A stretch of DNA of 64,000 nt from Metabacillus sp. FJAT-52054 (GTDB lineage: Bacteria > Bacillota > Bacilli > Bacillales > Bacillaceae): the NCBI RefSeq assembly GCF_037201815.1, contig NZ_CP147407.1:2054723-2118722 (forward strand), given 5' to 3'. The stretch's first letter is position 1, and each line of letters starts with the position of its first letter. The translations under genes were made by a program, and so were the position numbers. Below, piece by piece: positions 41,044-50,097 of the stretch. The notes under the pieces were generated by a model. The model worked only from the letters and a program-made list of their open reading frames with translations. It did no database searches and was not told where the DNA came from.

Positions 41044-41385
41044 TTATCCTTTTTTCATTAGCTTTCCAATCGTTAAGAGCACTTCATCCAGAACCTCTTC
41101 GTCTCCAGCCTGGATCCGTTCTGCTACGCACGTTTTCATGTGGACTTCGAGCAATAGCTTTCCTACACTATTTAAAGCAGCCTGAGTGGCGGCGATTTGG
41201 GTAATGACATCATCACAGTACGTATCTTCTTCAATCAGTCTTTTAATTCCCCGTACCTGCCCCTCAACTCGGTTAAGACGGGACGTTAAATTCTTTTTCA
41301 TTAATTCCGAATGATGGCTTTTCCGGCCGGAGCTTGCACAATGCTCAGCTTCCTTTTCGCCTGCGTGAATTTGTTCTTCTTCCAT
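41044..41385 (-). CDS. csoR: Copper-sensing repressor CsoR
   Basis: 113-residue DUF156 helical repressor. The Cu+ ligands Cys57 (TYCDDV), His82 and Cys86 (LEVHMKTC) are all present, and RLNRVEGQVRGIKRLI is the family signature. The N-terminal 25 residues add a Cys and several His not found in short CsoR proteins. It releases DNA on Cu+ binding. First gene of csoR-copZ-copA-His-rich protein. Confidence 0.95.
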   Translation of the reverse strand: MEEEQIHAGEKEAEHCASSGRKSHHSELMKKNLTSRLNRVEGQVRGIKRLIEEDTYCDDVITQIAATQAALNSVGKLLLEVHMKTCVAERIQAGDEEVLDEVLLTIGKLMKKG

Positions 41386-41411
41386 CGTTCCACCCCCTGC
41401 TATCTGCCCTT

Positions 41412-41440
41412 AATATACCATACCCTTATGGGGTATGCAA
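41412..41440 (-). promoter_or_regulatory. csoR promoter with embedded CsoR operator
   Basis: On the minus strand TTGCAT (41440-41435), 17 nt and TATATT (41417-41412). The spacer contains the near-perfect dyad CATACCC-TTAT-GGGGTATG (41419-41437), so repressor binding would cover the promoter. Confidence 0.8.
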
Positions 41441-41561
41441 TTGTGCTGTTTAGAACTCGGTTTTTTGAAAGAAGTTTTAGGAGAGCGGAATAGCTAATGG
41501 TATAATAGCAAGTACGAAAAATGAACCTACTATTACACGATTTCATAAAAGGGTGCAGAAG

Positions 41562-42701
41562 ATGAAAAGATTTATCATAATAGGGGCTGGCATTTTAGGT
41601 GCTTCCACCGCATATCACTTAGTTAAAAAAGGAGCAGAGGTTGTCATTATTGACCGGCTCGATGAAGGTCAGGCAACAGGAGCCGCTGCAGGTATAGTCT
41701 GTCCCTGGCTTTCACAGCGCAGAAATCAGGCCTGGTACAAATTGGCCAAAAGCGGCGCCCGCTATTATCCGGAACTGATTGAGGGGCTTGAAGCTGATGG
41801 AGAAACAGATACAGGCTATTCAAAAGTCGGTGCCATCAGCATCCATCAAGATGAAGAAAAAATAGCGGCGATGGAAAAACGTGCGCTGAAACGAAAAGAG
41901 GATGCCCCTGAAATCGGAGAGCTGACTCGGATGAACCCATCGCAAATCTCAGAGCTCTTCCCTCCTCTTGGCAATGAATACTATGGTCTCCATGTAAGCG
42001 GAGCTGCCCGGGTGGACGGGCGCGGAATAAGGGATGCTTTGCTGAGCGCTGCCAAAAAACACGGTGCCAAAGTTATTGCAGGCGATGCTTCCCTTATGCA
42101 TCAGGATCATGCTGTTACCGGAGCGATTGTAAATGGGCATTCCTATAGATCAGATCAGGTGATTGTATGTGCGGGAGCCTGGGCTTCCTCCCTGTTTAAA
42201 CCATTAGGCATATCCTTTCAGGTATATTTTCAAAAAGCACAAATTGTCCATTTGGAGCTTCCTGGTGAGCAGACTGATCAATGGCCGGTTGTCATGCCGC
42301 CGGGCACGCAATATATTCTTGCTTTTGATGGCGGGCGAATTGTGGCTGGTGCCACTCATGAAAACACCGATGTCTTCGATACCCGTTTAACAGCAGGCGG
42401 TATTCATGAAGTTCTCAGTAAAGCAACGGAAACCGCTCCTGGTTTGAGCGATGGCCGCTTTCTTGAAGGGCGGGTTGGTTTTCGGCCCTTTACCGAAGAC
42501 TTCCTGCCGGTTATAGGAGCCGTGCCTAAATGGAAAGGCCTGCTAGCCGCAAATGGATTAGGTGCTTCCGGTTTGACGATGGGTCCATACCTCGGTTCAC
42601 AGCTAGCGAATCTGGCACTTAATGAACACCTTGAAATAGACTTGCAGCTCTATTCTTTGAATAAAGCGATGAAGAGTGAAGGAAGTGAAAGCATTGAGTA
42701 A
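41562..42701 (+). CDS. FAD-dependent oxidoreductase (DAO family)
   Basis: 379-residue glycine-oxidase/D-amino-acid-dehydrogenase-like enzyme. The FAD Rossmann motif is IIIGAGILGASTAYHLVKKGAEVVIID near the N terminus, followed by GAAAGIVCPW, and the C-terminal FAD contacts GRVGFRPFTEDFLPVIG and ANGLGASGLTMGPYLG. Substrate unknown. ATG 41562 has AAAAGGG 8 nt upstream; an in-frame GTG at 41553 is less well placed. Its end overlaps the next gene by 8 bp. Confidence 0.85.
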   Translation: MKRFIIIGAGILGASTAYHLVKKGAEVVIIDRLDEGQATGAAAGIVCPWLSQRRNQAWYKLAKSGARYYPELIEGLEADGETDTGYSKVGAISIHQDEEKIAAMEKRALKRKEDAPEIGELTRMNPSQISELFPPLGNEYYGLHVSGAARVDGRGIRDALLSAAKKHGAKVIAGDASLMHQDHAVTGAIVNGHSYRSDQVIVCAGAWASSLFKPLGISFQVYFQKAQIVHLELPGEQTDQWPVVMPPGTQYILAFDGGRIVAGATHENTDVFDTRLTAGGIHEVLSKATETAPGLSDGRFLEGRVGFRPFTEDFLPVIGAVPKWKGLLAANGLGASGLTMGPYLGSQLANLALNEHLEIDLQLYSLNKAMKSEGSESIE

Positions 42702-43002
42702 TAAAGAATTAGAAAAACAAATTATTCAAAACTATCAAAATGAAGAAAAAATGATGATTCTTGTTTTTGCTCAATGGTGCGTTAATCACGATCTCAATCC
42801 TGAAGAATTGTATCTAGCCGCCTATCCGCAGCAAGCGGATAATCAGGCGTTAAAAGATGCTTTGGAATTGACTGTTTCTAAGGAAGAAGCAGGAGTCATT
42901 GAAGACGATACGCTGCTTGGAGTGCTTTCCTTATTTGGCAATGAAGACCTTGCATTTGTTGTGACAGAAGAAATCGATAAGCGAAAAAAGAAGAACAGAT
43001 GA
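42694..43002 (+). CDS. Small acidic protein of unknown function
   Basis: About 102 residues, helical, soluble, acidic, beginning SNKELEKQIIQNYQNEEKMMILVFAQWC. TTG 42694 is preferred because AAGGAAGTG precedes it at normal spacing; GTG starts at 42676 or 42685 are alternatives. It overlaps the oxidoreductase gene by 8 bp and is probably co-transcribed. I do not recognise a named family. Confidence 0.7.
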   Translation: MSNKELEKQIIQNYQNEEKMMILVFAQWCVNHDLNPEELYLAAYPQQADNQALKDALELTVSKEEAGVIEDDTLLGVLSLFGNEDLAFVVTEEIDKRKKKNR

Positions 43003-43096
43003 AGCAGCATTGGCGGCAAGGGCTTTAGATGTAATTCTTCCCTAAGTCTGCTAAAGTGGATATATAGTGATTTACAGAAGGAGAGTGCAGATTGAC

Positions 43097-43591
43097 GTGC
43101 ATAGGCATAATCAGTCTATTTCGGTGCAAACGGCCATTTTGACCGTAAGCGATACACGTACAAAAGAAAATGACATAAGCGGAGCAGCCATCCGGGAAAT
43201 TTTAGAGGCGAATGGACATCCTGTTGAGGAATATACAATTGTTAAGGATGACGTTTTATCAATCCGCGCTGCAATAGCGGGCTGGTGCGAACGTTCTGCC
43301 ATCCAGGCTATTATCATTACAGGGGGAACAGGATTCAGTCCAAGAGATGTTACATATGAAGCAGTATCTAATTTGTTTCACAAGGAAATGAAAGGATTTG
43401 GGGAACTTTTCAGGAATCTGAGCTACGAAGAAATCGGTGCAAAGGCCATGTTCAGCAGAGCTGCCGCGGGAAGCATAAACGGCCGTGCTGTATATGTACT
43501 GCCCGGCTCAGAAAACGCAGTAAAACTCGGAATGTCAAAGCTCATTCTTCCATCCATTCAGCACTTCACAGAGGAGTTAAACCGTCCATGA
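43097..43591 (+). CDS. moaB: Molybdenum cofactor biosynthesis protein MoaB
   Basis: About 164 residues of the MoaB/Mog fold, which adenylates molybdopterin before Mo insertion: AILTVSDTRTKENDISG, IIITGGTGFSPRDVTYEAV, GFGELFRNLSYEEIG, AMFSRAAAGS and VLPGSENAVKLGM. The start is uncertain: AGAAGGAGA at 43076-43084 best fits GTG 43097 (12 nt), while an open frame reaches GTG 43067. The stop overlaps mobA by 4 bp. Confidence 0.9.
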   Translation: MHRHNQSISVQTAILTVSDTRTKENDISGAAIREILEANGHPVEEYTIVKDDVLSIRAAIAGWCERSAIQAIIITGGTGFSPRDVTYEAVSNLFHKEMKGFGELFRNLSYEEIGAKAMFSRAAAGSINGRAVYVLPGSENAVKLGMSKLILPSIQHFTEELNRP

Positions 43592-44166
43592 AAATTACTG
43601 GCGTAGTTCTCGCGGGCGGCAGGTCTTCAAGATTTGGCAAACCGAAAATGTTCGAGCTGCATAATGGTAAACCTTTCTATGAACATAGTTTGGATGCATT
43701 AAAACAAAATCACCTCTCCCCTCTTGTGATTTCGACGAATGAAGAGCTTGTCGGACAGTTTAAGCGTGAGGATGTCCGGCTGATTGTTGAGGAAGAGTCT
43801 TCTTCCTATCAAGGGCCCTTGTATGCCATCCATAATGTAATGAGCCGGATCGATGATCCAGATTGGTTTTTCATTCTGTCATGCGATATCCCTTTTGTCA
43901 CAGCAGAATTTGTGGAAGAAATGATTGGCTTTGCCAATGATTCTGAAGCAGATGCGGTCGTACCGGTTCAGGGCGGACGCATACAGCCATTAATGGCCCT
44001 GTATCATAAAAGAACCATTGAAAATCAAGAGAAAATGCTGGCAGCTGATGAACACAAGCTTGAGCATCTTCTGAATGATTTACATGTATTAACGATTCCA
44101 TTTCCTGAGGATGATCCTGCTTTTATTAACATTAATCATGCCAAGGACTGGAATAAGGATTATTAG
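43588..44166 (+). CDS. mobA: Molybdenum cofactor guanylyltransferase MobA
   Basis: 192-residue nucleotidyltransferase joining GMP to molybdopterin to make MGD. The GTP loop LAGGRSSRFGKPKM and the metal-binding Asp in SCDIPFV are clear; VVPVQGGRIQPLMALY follows. ATG 43588 overlaps the moaB stop. The bis-MGD product is needed by the FdhF-type enzyme at 32623. Confidence 0.93.
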   Translation: MKITGVVLAGGRSSRFGKPKMFELHNGKPFYEHSLDALKQNHLSPLVISTNEELVGQFKREDVRLIVEEESSSYQGPLYAIHNVMSRIDDPDWFFILSCDIPFVTAEFVEEMIGFANDSEADAVVPVQGGRIQPLMALYHKRTIENQEKMLAADEHKLEHLLNDLHVLTIPFPEDDPAFININHAKDWNKDY

Positions 44167-44178
44167 GAGGAAAGCTTT

Positions 44179-44661
44179 ATGAGTTCTTTCACGCATTGGA
44201 ACGAATCAGGAAGACCAAAAATGGTGGATATATCAGATAAGGACAGCTCAAACCGCACGGCAGTTGCTCAAGCTGTCATTACTTTATCCCCTGAACTCTA
44301 TGAAGCGATACAAGCGGGATCCATTAAAAAAGGCGATCCGCTGCAGGTGGCTCAGATTGCTGGGATTATGGGCGCAAAGAAAACAGCGGAGATTATTCCG
44401 ATGTGCCACCCTATTCATCTGCAGGGCACGGACTTTGACTTTCAATATTTGAAAATCAAGGAAGGCTACGAGCTGATTATGCAGGCAGAAGTAAAGTGCG
44501 ACGGTAAAACGGGCGTTGAAATGGAAGCCTTGACCGCGGTATCCATTGCTGCGCTTACTTTTTATGATATGTGCAAAGCGGTTGATAAAAGCATGGTCAT
44601 TAAGGAAACCTCCCTGCTGAAAAAAACAGGTGGAAAGAGCGGCGATTATATCCGCTCTTAA
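44179..44661 (+). CDS. moaC: Cyclic pyranopterin monophosphate synthase MoaC
   Basis: 160-residue enzyme completing cPMP formation after MoaA. Signatures: [57 protein letters not shown] and [12 protein letters not shown]. Starts 12 bp after mobA behind AGGAGG. Last gene of moaB-mobA-moaC. Confidence 0.96.
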   Translation: MSSFTHWNESGRPKMVDISDKDSSNRTAVAQAVITLSPELYEAIQAGSIKKGDPLQVAQIAGIMGAKKTAEIIPMCHPIHLQGTDFDFQYLKIKEGYELIMQAEVKCDGKTGVEMEALTAVSIAALTFYDMCKAVDKSMVIKETSLLKKTGGKSGDYIRS

Positions 44662-44771
44662 ACGGATCCCATTGGAAATAGCCTGAGTAATTTGGTCGTG
44701 AAATAGAAAACCGAATTTACAAAGCTACTATAAAGGTAAATGGCATAGTTTACGTCAATAAAATCAGACAG

Positions 44772-44806
44772 AAAAACGCAGAGGCTGCTTGATCCTCTGC
44801 GTTTTT
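44772..44806. terminator. Bidirectional terminator between moaC and the P-loop gene
   Basis: AAAAACGCAGAGG (44772-44784) and CCTCTGCGTTTTT (44794-44806) form a perfect 13-bp stem with a 9-nt loop. Confidence 0.9.
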
Positions 44807-44837
44807 TAACATTATTTCTGATCCTATGAACTTCTGG

Positions 44838-45335
44838 TTATTCTTTTCCGCTAAACTCTAAAATATTTAAACCCTCTGATGCTTCCGGTGCTTCAAAATA
44901 TTTAGTAACATTGATAAACACTGCTTCCGTGTCAAAAGCTGTTCTTTCGGGTTCTTCATTACGCCTTTTTGCAATTTGATGCAAGCATTGCTCGTTCGTT
45001 AGATTAAGGAAAATTAGCTGATGGCTTGCGTTGATTTCTGCCGCAATATCCAAAAACCACTTTCGCAGTTTTTGAGTATTGGCTGGAAAATCCATTACGA
45101 CATCTGTACCGACACTTAAAATGTTTTGGACATGCTTTTTCACCAATGGCTTGAGCTTCGCTGAATATTTCAGATAATCCTCAAATGAGACGATCTGATT
45201 GGGATAAAGAGACGAAAGCCATTCATCCTCTGACAACAGTACCGCATGCTTATCTATCGCCAATTGTTTTGATTTAGTTGATTTTCCTGCGCCCATTTTT
45301 CCACAGAAAAAATATAGCGTCCCCGATTGTTTCAT
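44838..45335 (-). CDS. P-loop AAA-type kinase-like protein
   Basis: 165-residue ATP-binding protein of the AAA_33/shikimate-kinase-like group: Walker A FFCGKMGAGKSTKSK near the N terminus, DEWLSSLYPN, then DVVMDFPANT and a lid-like QIAKRRNEE. Related proteins phosphorylate small molecules or antibiotics, but substrate cannot be inferred. Monocistronic. The 232 bp upstream (45336-45567) holds nothing I can identify. Confidence 0.75.
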   Translation of the reverse strand: MKQSGTLYFFCGKMGAGKSTKSKQLAIDKHAVLLSEDEWLSSLYPNQIVSFEDYLKYSAKLKPLVKKHVQNILSVGTDVVMDFPANTQKLRKWFLDIAAEINASHQLIFLNLTNEQCLHQIAKRRNEEPERTAFDTEAVFINVTKYFEAPEASEGLNILEFSGKE

Positions 45336-45567
45336 ATTTTTTAGTCCCCAATCTTTTTATATCGGCTGTTGCTCCGCTTTATGTATTTTTATCATTAGAA
45401 ATGGTCTCTAATATATCCGGAAATTGAAAAGGGAGAAAAATGACTCATACTATTATTTAAATATTTAACAAGCATTTCAAACTTGATCTACCTTCAATAA
45501 ATAATGTCGCTACCATCAAATTCTTTATTAGCCATACCTAACCCTTTTTGGATTAGAGGTTCTTCAT

Positions 45568-46308
45568 CTAATCGAATGACCCTGCCTCTGCACGTTTTCC
45601 TTCAGCCCCCGTTTTCTCTCTAAAAACCAGCCAAAGCACGAGTCCCATACCTGCGGCTATTCCTTCGAGAGAAAGAATATACCAGGGATAGGGTCCAAGC
45701 AGATCGAGCAAACTTCCGCTGGACGGCTTATGGTCAAGGAACATGTAATTTCCTCCCGTATAGCGGTTTACAAAAAGGACGATCGGAAGCAGGATATTTA
45801 GAAATACAACCGTTTTTAAAACCGAATAAATGGTAGGCCGATACCCCTTCACCCATGTATAGTAGAGCGGAACGGCGATAATCCACGTATGCGTATAGAA
45901 AAAATGAAAAAAACGAAAATGCGGAAAATCGATTGAGAGCACCGGAGTCAGCAAAGCCTGAGACGCTCCCATTAATCCGATAAACAGCAGGATTTCATAC
46001 ACAAGACGGCTCCCTGTAAGCAGCAGCAATACAGTCAGAATAAAACTGATATTGCAAAGCTCGAGCGGAAGTGCATGTCTTACTTCCCAATTGTTATTAA
46101 CAATCAGCCAAACGTGATAAAGAAGTTCAACCGCAGCTAAGCTGACAGCTAAGCCAATCTCTAAGGGTTTCATCTTTTTTTCTTTAAGCACTGATCTAAA
46201 AACATATAAAACAATCAATAAAACGAGAAGCACAGCCAAAGCAGCAATATGACTGCTGCCGAACATAGCAAAAGGAAAATCCTCCTGATTGTTTCCGAAT
46301 AGATTCAT
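45568..46308 (-). CDS. TIGR02206-type integral membrane protein (YwaF-like)
   Basis: 246-residue protein with six to seven membrane spans. Family marks are the early FGSSHIAAL, a central ALPLELCNISF and FFYTHTWIIAVPLYY. Function unknown. ATG 46308 has AGAAGG upstream; a start at 46344 would add twelve polar residues. Divergent from adaA. Confidence 0.82.
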   Translation of the reverse strand: MNLFGNNQEDFPFAMFGSSHIAALAVLLVLLIVLYVFRSVLKEKKMKPLEIGLAVSLAAVELLYHVWLIVNNNWEVRHALPLELCNISFILTVLLLLTGSRLVYEILLFIGLMGASQALLTPVLSIDFPHFRFFHFFYTHTWIIAVPLYYTWVKGYRPTIYSVLKTVVFLNILLPIVLFVNRYTGGNYMFLDHKPSSGSLLDLLGPYPWYILSLEGIAAGMGLVLWLVFREKTGAEGKRAEAGSFD

Positions 46309-46478
46309 TTTTCCTTCTCCATCAAAGTATGACGTCCCTTTCATATTATCATTATTCTAAAGGATGGGAGACCCCTTTTTTGGAAGTCTATTGCTGTCAT
46401 ATTCTTGCTTACCTATTCATAAATCGTTATCGGCTTCCTTCTATTGGTTTATAATTTTCCTATAAAGGAGTGATGAGT

Positions 46479-47060
46479 GTGAAAGAACAGGAGCTGTTTG
46501 AAGCAATCTATGAAACGATTTTAAGCAGAACTGCGAAATATGATGGCTTATACTATGTCGGAATCACCTCAACCAAAATCTTCTGCCGGCCCTCCTGCCG
46601 TTCGAGGACACCTAAAAGAGAAAATGTCAGGGTGTACGGAAGCATCCAGGAAGCAATCGATGCAGGATTCCGGGCGTGCAAACGGTGCAAGCCTGAGGTT
46701 TCAGGCTTGCATGGTCCTGATGCAGAACTGGCTGAAAAATTAAAGGAGCTCATTCACCATCAATATAGAGAAGCATTAACATTAAACACCATGGCCCTGC
46801 AATTAGCCATAAGTCCGTATCATCTCCTGCGAGTATTTAAACGTGTCACAGGTTTGACCCCATCCAAATATTTGATGAATTACAGAATGAGCGAGGCAAA
46901 AAAGCTATTGCTGGCAGATCAAAAAGCCATCGCTGAAGTTGCAGCTGAGACAGGATTTTCAAATCCACCGCATTTTTCATCTGTGTTTAAAAAGATAGCA
47001 GGCTGCACCCCTCAGGAATACAGAGAAAAAATGGCGGAAGAAGGGGAACGTTTAAAATGA
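46479..47060 (+). CDS. adaA: Bifunctional methylphosphotriester-DNA methyltransferase / AraC-type activator AdaA
   Basis: 193 residues. The N-terminal Ada zinc domain has Cys36, Cys40 (FCRPSC), Cys67 and Cys70 (FRACKRC); the first of these normally accepts methyl from phosphotriesters and turns the protein into an activator. The C-terminal part is an AraC-type HTH (AISPYHLLRVFKRVTGLTPSKYL ... FSNPPHFSSVFKK). GTG 46479 is chosen because AAAGGAG lies 8 nt upstream; the ATG at 46473 is too close. First gene of a repair operon, overlapping adaB by 4 bp. Confidence 0.93.
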   Translation: MKEQELFEAIYETILSRTAKYDGLYYVGITSTKIFCRPSCRSRTPKRENVRVYGSIQEAIDAGFRACKRCKPEVSGLHGPDAELAEKLKELIHHQYREALTLNTMALQLAISPYHLLRVFKRVTGLTPSKYLMNYRMSEAKKLLLADQKAIAEVAAETGFSNPPHFSSVFKKIAGCTPQEYREKMAEEGERLK

Positions 47061-47614
47061 ATGAAATCGTGCCTGTTTACTGGAGTCAATTTTCACATGA
47101 AACTTTCAACCCTCTCCCTTTCTATATTGCTGCGACCGATTATGGCGTTTGCAGGCTGACATGGCCGGGAGAATCTTTTGAAACTTTAGAAGACTGGGTT
47201 GCTTTAAAAATTCCGGGTTCAAAATTAGAACATAATCCAAAAGAAACAGCTGTCTACATTCAAGAGCTTATGGAATATTTAAACGGAGAGCGAAAAGGAT
47301 TTCAGTTTCCTATCGATTTATACGGAACCACTTTTCAAAAGGCTATATGGAACGCATTGTTAAACATCCCTTATGGAGCTGTCCGCAGCTATTCCCAGCT
47401 TGCAGAAGCTGCCGGAAATAAAAAGGCAGTCCGGGCAGCCGGAACAGCAAATGGCGCTAACCCCGTTCCGATCGCAGTACCCTGCCATCGAGTGATCGGC
47501 TCTAACAATACCTTGACCGGGTTCAGGGGCGGACTGCATATGAAAGAACGCCTTCTCCGATTGGAGGATTATCATGATTTCAGCATCAAAGGACATGCCC
47601 GTTTTCAATTTTAG
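47057..47614 (+). CDS. adaB: Methylated-DNA-[protein]-cysteine S-methyltransferase
   Basis: 185-residue suicide enzyme repairing O6-methylguanine. The active-site Cys143 lies in IAVPCHRVIG; FQKAIWNALLNIPYG is the helix-turn-helix entry. ATGA overlap with adaA and 41-bp overlap with alkA indicate a tightly coupled operon under AdaA control. The C-terminal extension after RLEDYHDF arises from the overlap. Confidence 0.93.
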   Translation: MNEIVPVYWSQFSHETFNPLPFYIAATDYGVCRLTWPGESFETLEDWVALKIPGSKLEHNPKETAVYIQELMEYLNGERKGFQFPIDLYGTTFQKAIWNALLNIPYGAVRSYSQLAEAAGNKKAVRAAGTANGANPVPIAVPCHRVIGSNNTLTGFRGGLHMKERLLRLEDYHDFSIKGHARFQF

Positions 47615-48521
47615 CGCCGAGTCTGAATCCATGATCATCCAGGTGCCGAAATATTTCAGCTACAAAGAAACGCTTCATTACTTAACCAGGTCTACCCAGG
47701 AATGCCTTCATCAAGTTGTTAGCGGAGAAATCTATAAGGTTCTCGTTATTGACCAGCAGAAAATTCTTGTCAGGATAAAGGAAAGCGGTCATTCTTTTCT
47801 TGAGCTCAAAATAGTGGATGGTTCAGATAAAAGCGAGAGCATGCATCGTAAGGCTGCCGAATATACCGCCGACTGGCTCGATCTCACTACAGATCTCGAC
47901 CCTTTTTATCAGATAGCAAATAACGATCCAATTCTTGGTTCTCTCACTCGGAAATTTGAGGGTCTTCGGATAATCGGGGTTCCTGATTTGTTCGAAGCAT
48001 TGACCTGGGCTGTAATCGGACAGCAAATCAATCTGGCTTTTGCCTATACACTGAAGAAAAGATTGGTTGAAGCATACGGTGAGAAGCATGTATGGGCTGA
48101 ACAGGCTTTTTGGACCTTTCCTGCTCCGGAAACCATAGCTTCACTTTCCGCAGAGAACCTGCGGGAGCTTCAATTTACAGGAAAAAAAGCAGAGTATGTG
48201 ATCGGGATCGCCAAACTGATTGCAGATGGAAAGATAACGAAAGAAAATCTTCTGAGAGATCGGAATGTAAAGGGAATAGAAGAAAAACTTTTGTCCATCC
48301 GGGGGATCGGTCCATGGACAGCAAACTATTGTATGATGAGATGTCTCAGGATATCCTCGAGCTTTCCTTTTGGAGATGCGGCTCTTAACAAAGCTTTGCA
48401 GAACGCAGGATTTAAAGAGAGAAAACTTTCGAGAGAGGAAATGGAAGAAATCTTTTTACCCTGGTCACCGTGGGAGGCTTATGCTGTTTTTTATTTTTGG
48501 AGGAGCTTGTCAAAAGAATAG
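47574..48521 (+). CDS. alkA: DNA-3-methyladenine glycosylase II (AlkA type)
   Basis: 315-residue HhH-GPD glycosylase removing alkylated purines. The hairpin-helix-hairpin SIRGIGPWTANYCMMR leads to the catalytic Asp268 in FPFGDAAL; TWAVIGQQINLAFAYTLK is another family segment. ATG 47574 has TGGAGG 6 nt upstream, inside adaB. In B. subtilis the same three genes occur in the order alkA-adaAB, so gene order differs here. Confidence 0.92.
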   Translation: MISASKDMPVFNFSAESESMIIQVPKYFSYKETLHYLTRSTQECLHQVVSGEIYKVLVIDQQKILVRIKESGHSFLELKIVDGSDKSESMHRKAAEYTADWLDLTTDLDPFYQIANNDPILGSLTRKFEGLRIIGVPDLFEALTWAVIGQQINLAFAYTLKKRLVEAYGEKHVWAEQAFWTFPAPETIASLSAENLRELQFTGKKAEYVIGIAKLIADGKITKENLLRDRNVKGIEEKLLSIRGIGPWTANYCMMRCLRISSSFPFGDAALNKALQNAGFKERKLSREEMEEIFLPWSPWEAYAVFYFWRSLSKE

Positions 48522-48523
48522 AT

Positions 48524-48560
48524 GTAAACCCAATCCATATTGGATTGGGTTTACTTTGGC
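48524..48560. terminator. Terminator between alkA and the DUF2812 gene
   Basis: A perfect 14-bp stem (48524-48537 with 48541-48554) with a 3-nt loop, starting 2 bp after the alkA stop and followed by T-rich sequence; positioned for both convergent genes. Confidence 0.85.
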
Positions 48561-48562
48561 TT

Positions 48563-49753
48563 TTACTGATGGCTTTGACCTGCAGAACTTTTTTTCAACC
48601 TTCCATAATAAAGCCATGTTCTCAAAACAAAGGAACCGAACATAAAAATACAGATGGTATACATCACGGTATTCAACGCATTTAATCCCCTAAACCCGAA
48701 ATTAGACCCGTTTGAAATAAAAATACTTAAATTCAATAAATAAACGAACGTAATAGGCAGAAACAAAAGACTATAAGAAAAAACGATTTTCCGTGCATGC
48801 TTTAACCGGTGAATCTTATCACTGTATAAGTTGGGCCTTTCCTCAAGTGCACCATATTCTCTGCTCCATATAGTCCATTTTTGCAAAGACGATTTGGAGG
48901 TAAATACGCTTTTCCAACCTGCATCCCTGTGCATTTCATAGTATTGTTCGTTCGAAATGTTTTGATAGTCGGCACAATAGCGAACTTGACGGGGATTGCC
49001 CTTCTTAAAGTAAAAAACAGTTCCTGTCCTGCTTACACGATATAGATGGAATCCTTTCCTCTCCTTTTCCTCAAGCCATTTCTCAAGTTGATCAGGAGCA
49101 TACATCCAGCCAATTTTTCTTTTAACTATTAGTTCTCTTTTATTAATCAGATGTTTTTCTCTCTCTTTGCTAAATGCTTCATTACGCTTCGAAGGATCCT
49201 GGTTTTCACTGAAACTTTTTATCAATTTATTTAGCTTAAGAAAAGAGTAAACAGAAAACATACCAAGTATGATTGCTAATGCCCCAGCTGTTATGGGGAT
49301 GAACCAAAGAGGACTCTCCTCCACCTCTACAGAAGTATTTTGGAAAAAAGAAACACTAAACATAGATGCGATGAAAATAGCAATGACGGATAAATAAATC
49401 AGGATACTGGCGAAGAGGTATTTACACTGCAGGCTTCGTTTGATGATCCCTTCACGGGAAGGAAAAGTCTTTAGCAGCATAGGCTGTTTTTCATTAACAG
49501 CTATATACCAGCGGCCGGATTGAACTCCTTTTCTCCATCCGTCTTCCAATAGCCCTTCAGAAAGGGTCTCGTTTTTTAAACGACTATATCCAATCTGGCA
49601 GGAAAGGGCTGCCGGCATCCCTTTCTCGAAAAAGAAACACCTTTTCCATCGGTTCATGCGGACAAGTAAATAACCCTCTTGACCCAATTCTGAAATCATC
49701 TGTTCTGTCTTCTGAATATCATAGCTCCAAAACGGTCTCCATACCTTTTTCAT
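48563..49753 (-). CDS. DUF2812 membrane protein
   Basis: 396 residues with two DUF2812 copies: N-terminal (about 1-95; WRPFWSYDIQKTEQMISELGQEGYLLVRMN) and central (about 225-300; GWMYAPDQLEKWLEEKERKGFHLYRVS). Four membrane spans occur as two pairs (about 108-170 and 325-385). DUF2812 genes are typically paired with a PadR regulator, as here with a 4-bp overlap; they may sense envelope stress or an antimicrobial. Function unknown. Confidence 0.85.
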   Translation of the reverse strand: MKKVWRPFWSYDIQKTEQMISELGQEGYLLVRMNRWKRCFFFEKGMPAALSCQIGYSRLKNETLSEGLLEDGWRKGVQSGRWYIAVNEKQPMLLKTFPSREGIIKRSLQCKYLFASILIYLSVIAIFIASMFSVSFFQNTSVEVEESPLWFIPITAGALAIILGMFSVYSFLKLNKLIKSFSENQDPSKRNEAFSKEREKHLINKRELIVKRKIGWMYAPDQLEKWLEEKERKGFHLYRVSRTGTVFYFKKGNPRQVRYCADYQNISNEQYYEMHRDAGWKSVFTSKSSLQKWTIWSREYGALEERPNLYSDKIHRLKHARKIVFSYSLLFLPITFVYLLNLSIFISNGSNFGFRGLNALNTVMYTICIFMFGSFVLRTWLYYGRLKKSSAGQSHQ

Positions 49754-50079
49754 TCGAATTTCTCCTCATGATTTATGGCATTTTGATGCAGCTCCTTTAG
49801 CCGTTTGATTTCAGCTGCCATCAGTATTTTTCCAGTGTCAGTCACTTCGTACACCGTTTTTCTGTCTTCATCCGCAAATAAGGTAATGACCCCATCCTTT
49901 TGCATCTTTGTCAGAGTTCCATAAACGGTTCCGGAACCAAGACGGATTCTAGCGTTTGTCATTTCTTCTACATGTTTTACAATCCCATAACCATGCCTGG
50001 GCTTTGTTAAAGAAAGGAGAATATAGAATGCGGTTTCTGTCATGGGGGTATATTTTTTTAAGACGTTATCTATTTCCAA
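49750..50079 (-). CDS. PadR-family transcriptional regulator
   Basis: 109-residue winged-helix protein: TETAFYILLSLTKPRHGYGIVKHVEEM, the recognition region RLGSGTVYGTLTKMQKDGVI, wing DRKTVYEVTDTGK, and a short C-terminal dimerisation helix. Start TTG 50079, 5 nt after AGAGGTG. Probably autoregulates itself and the downstream DUF2812 gene through the dyads at 50098-50139. Confidence 0.9.
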   Translation of the reverse strand: MEIDNVLKKYTPMTETAFYILLSLTKPRHGYGIVKHVEEMTNARIRLGSGTVYGTLTKMQKDGVITLFADEDRKTVYEVTDTGKILMAAEIKRLKELHQNAINHEEKFE

Positions 50080-50097
50080 ATGAACACCTCTAAGACT

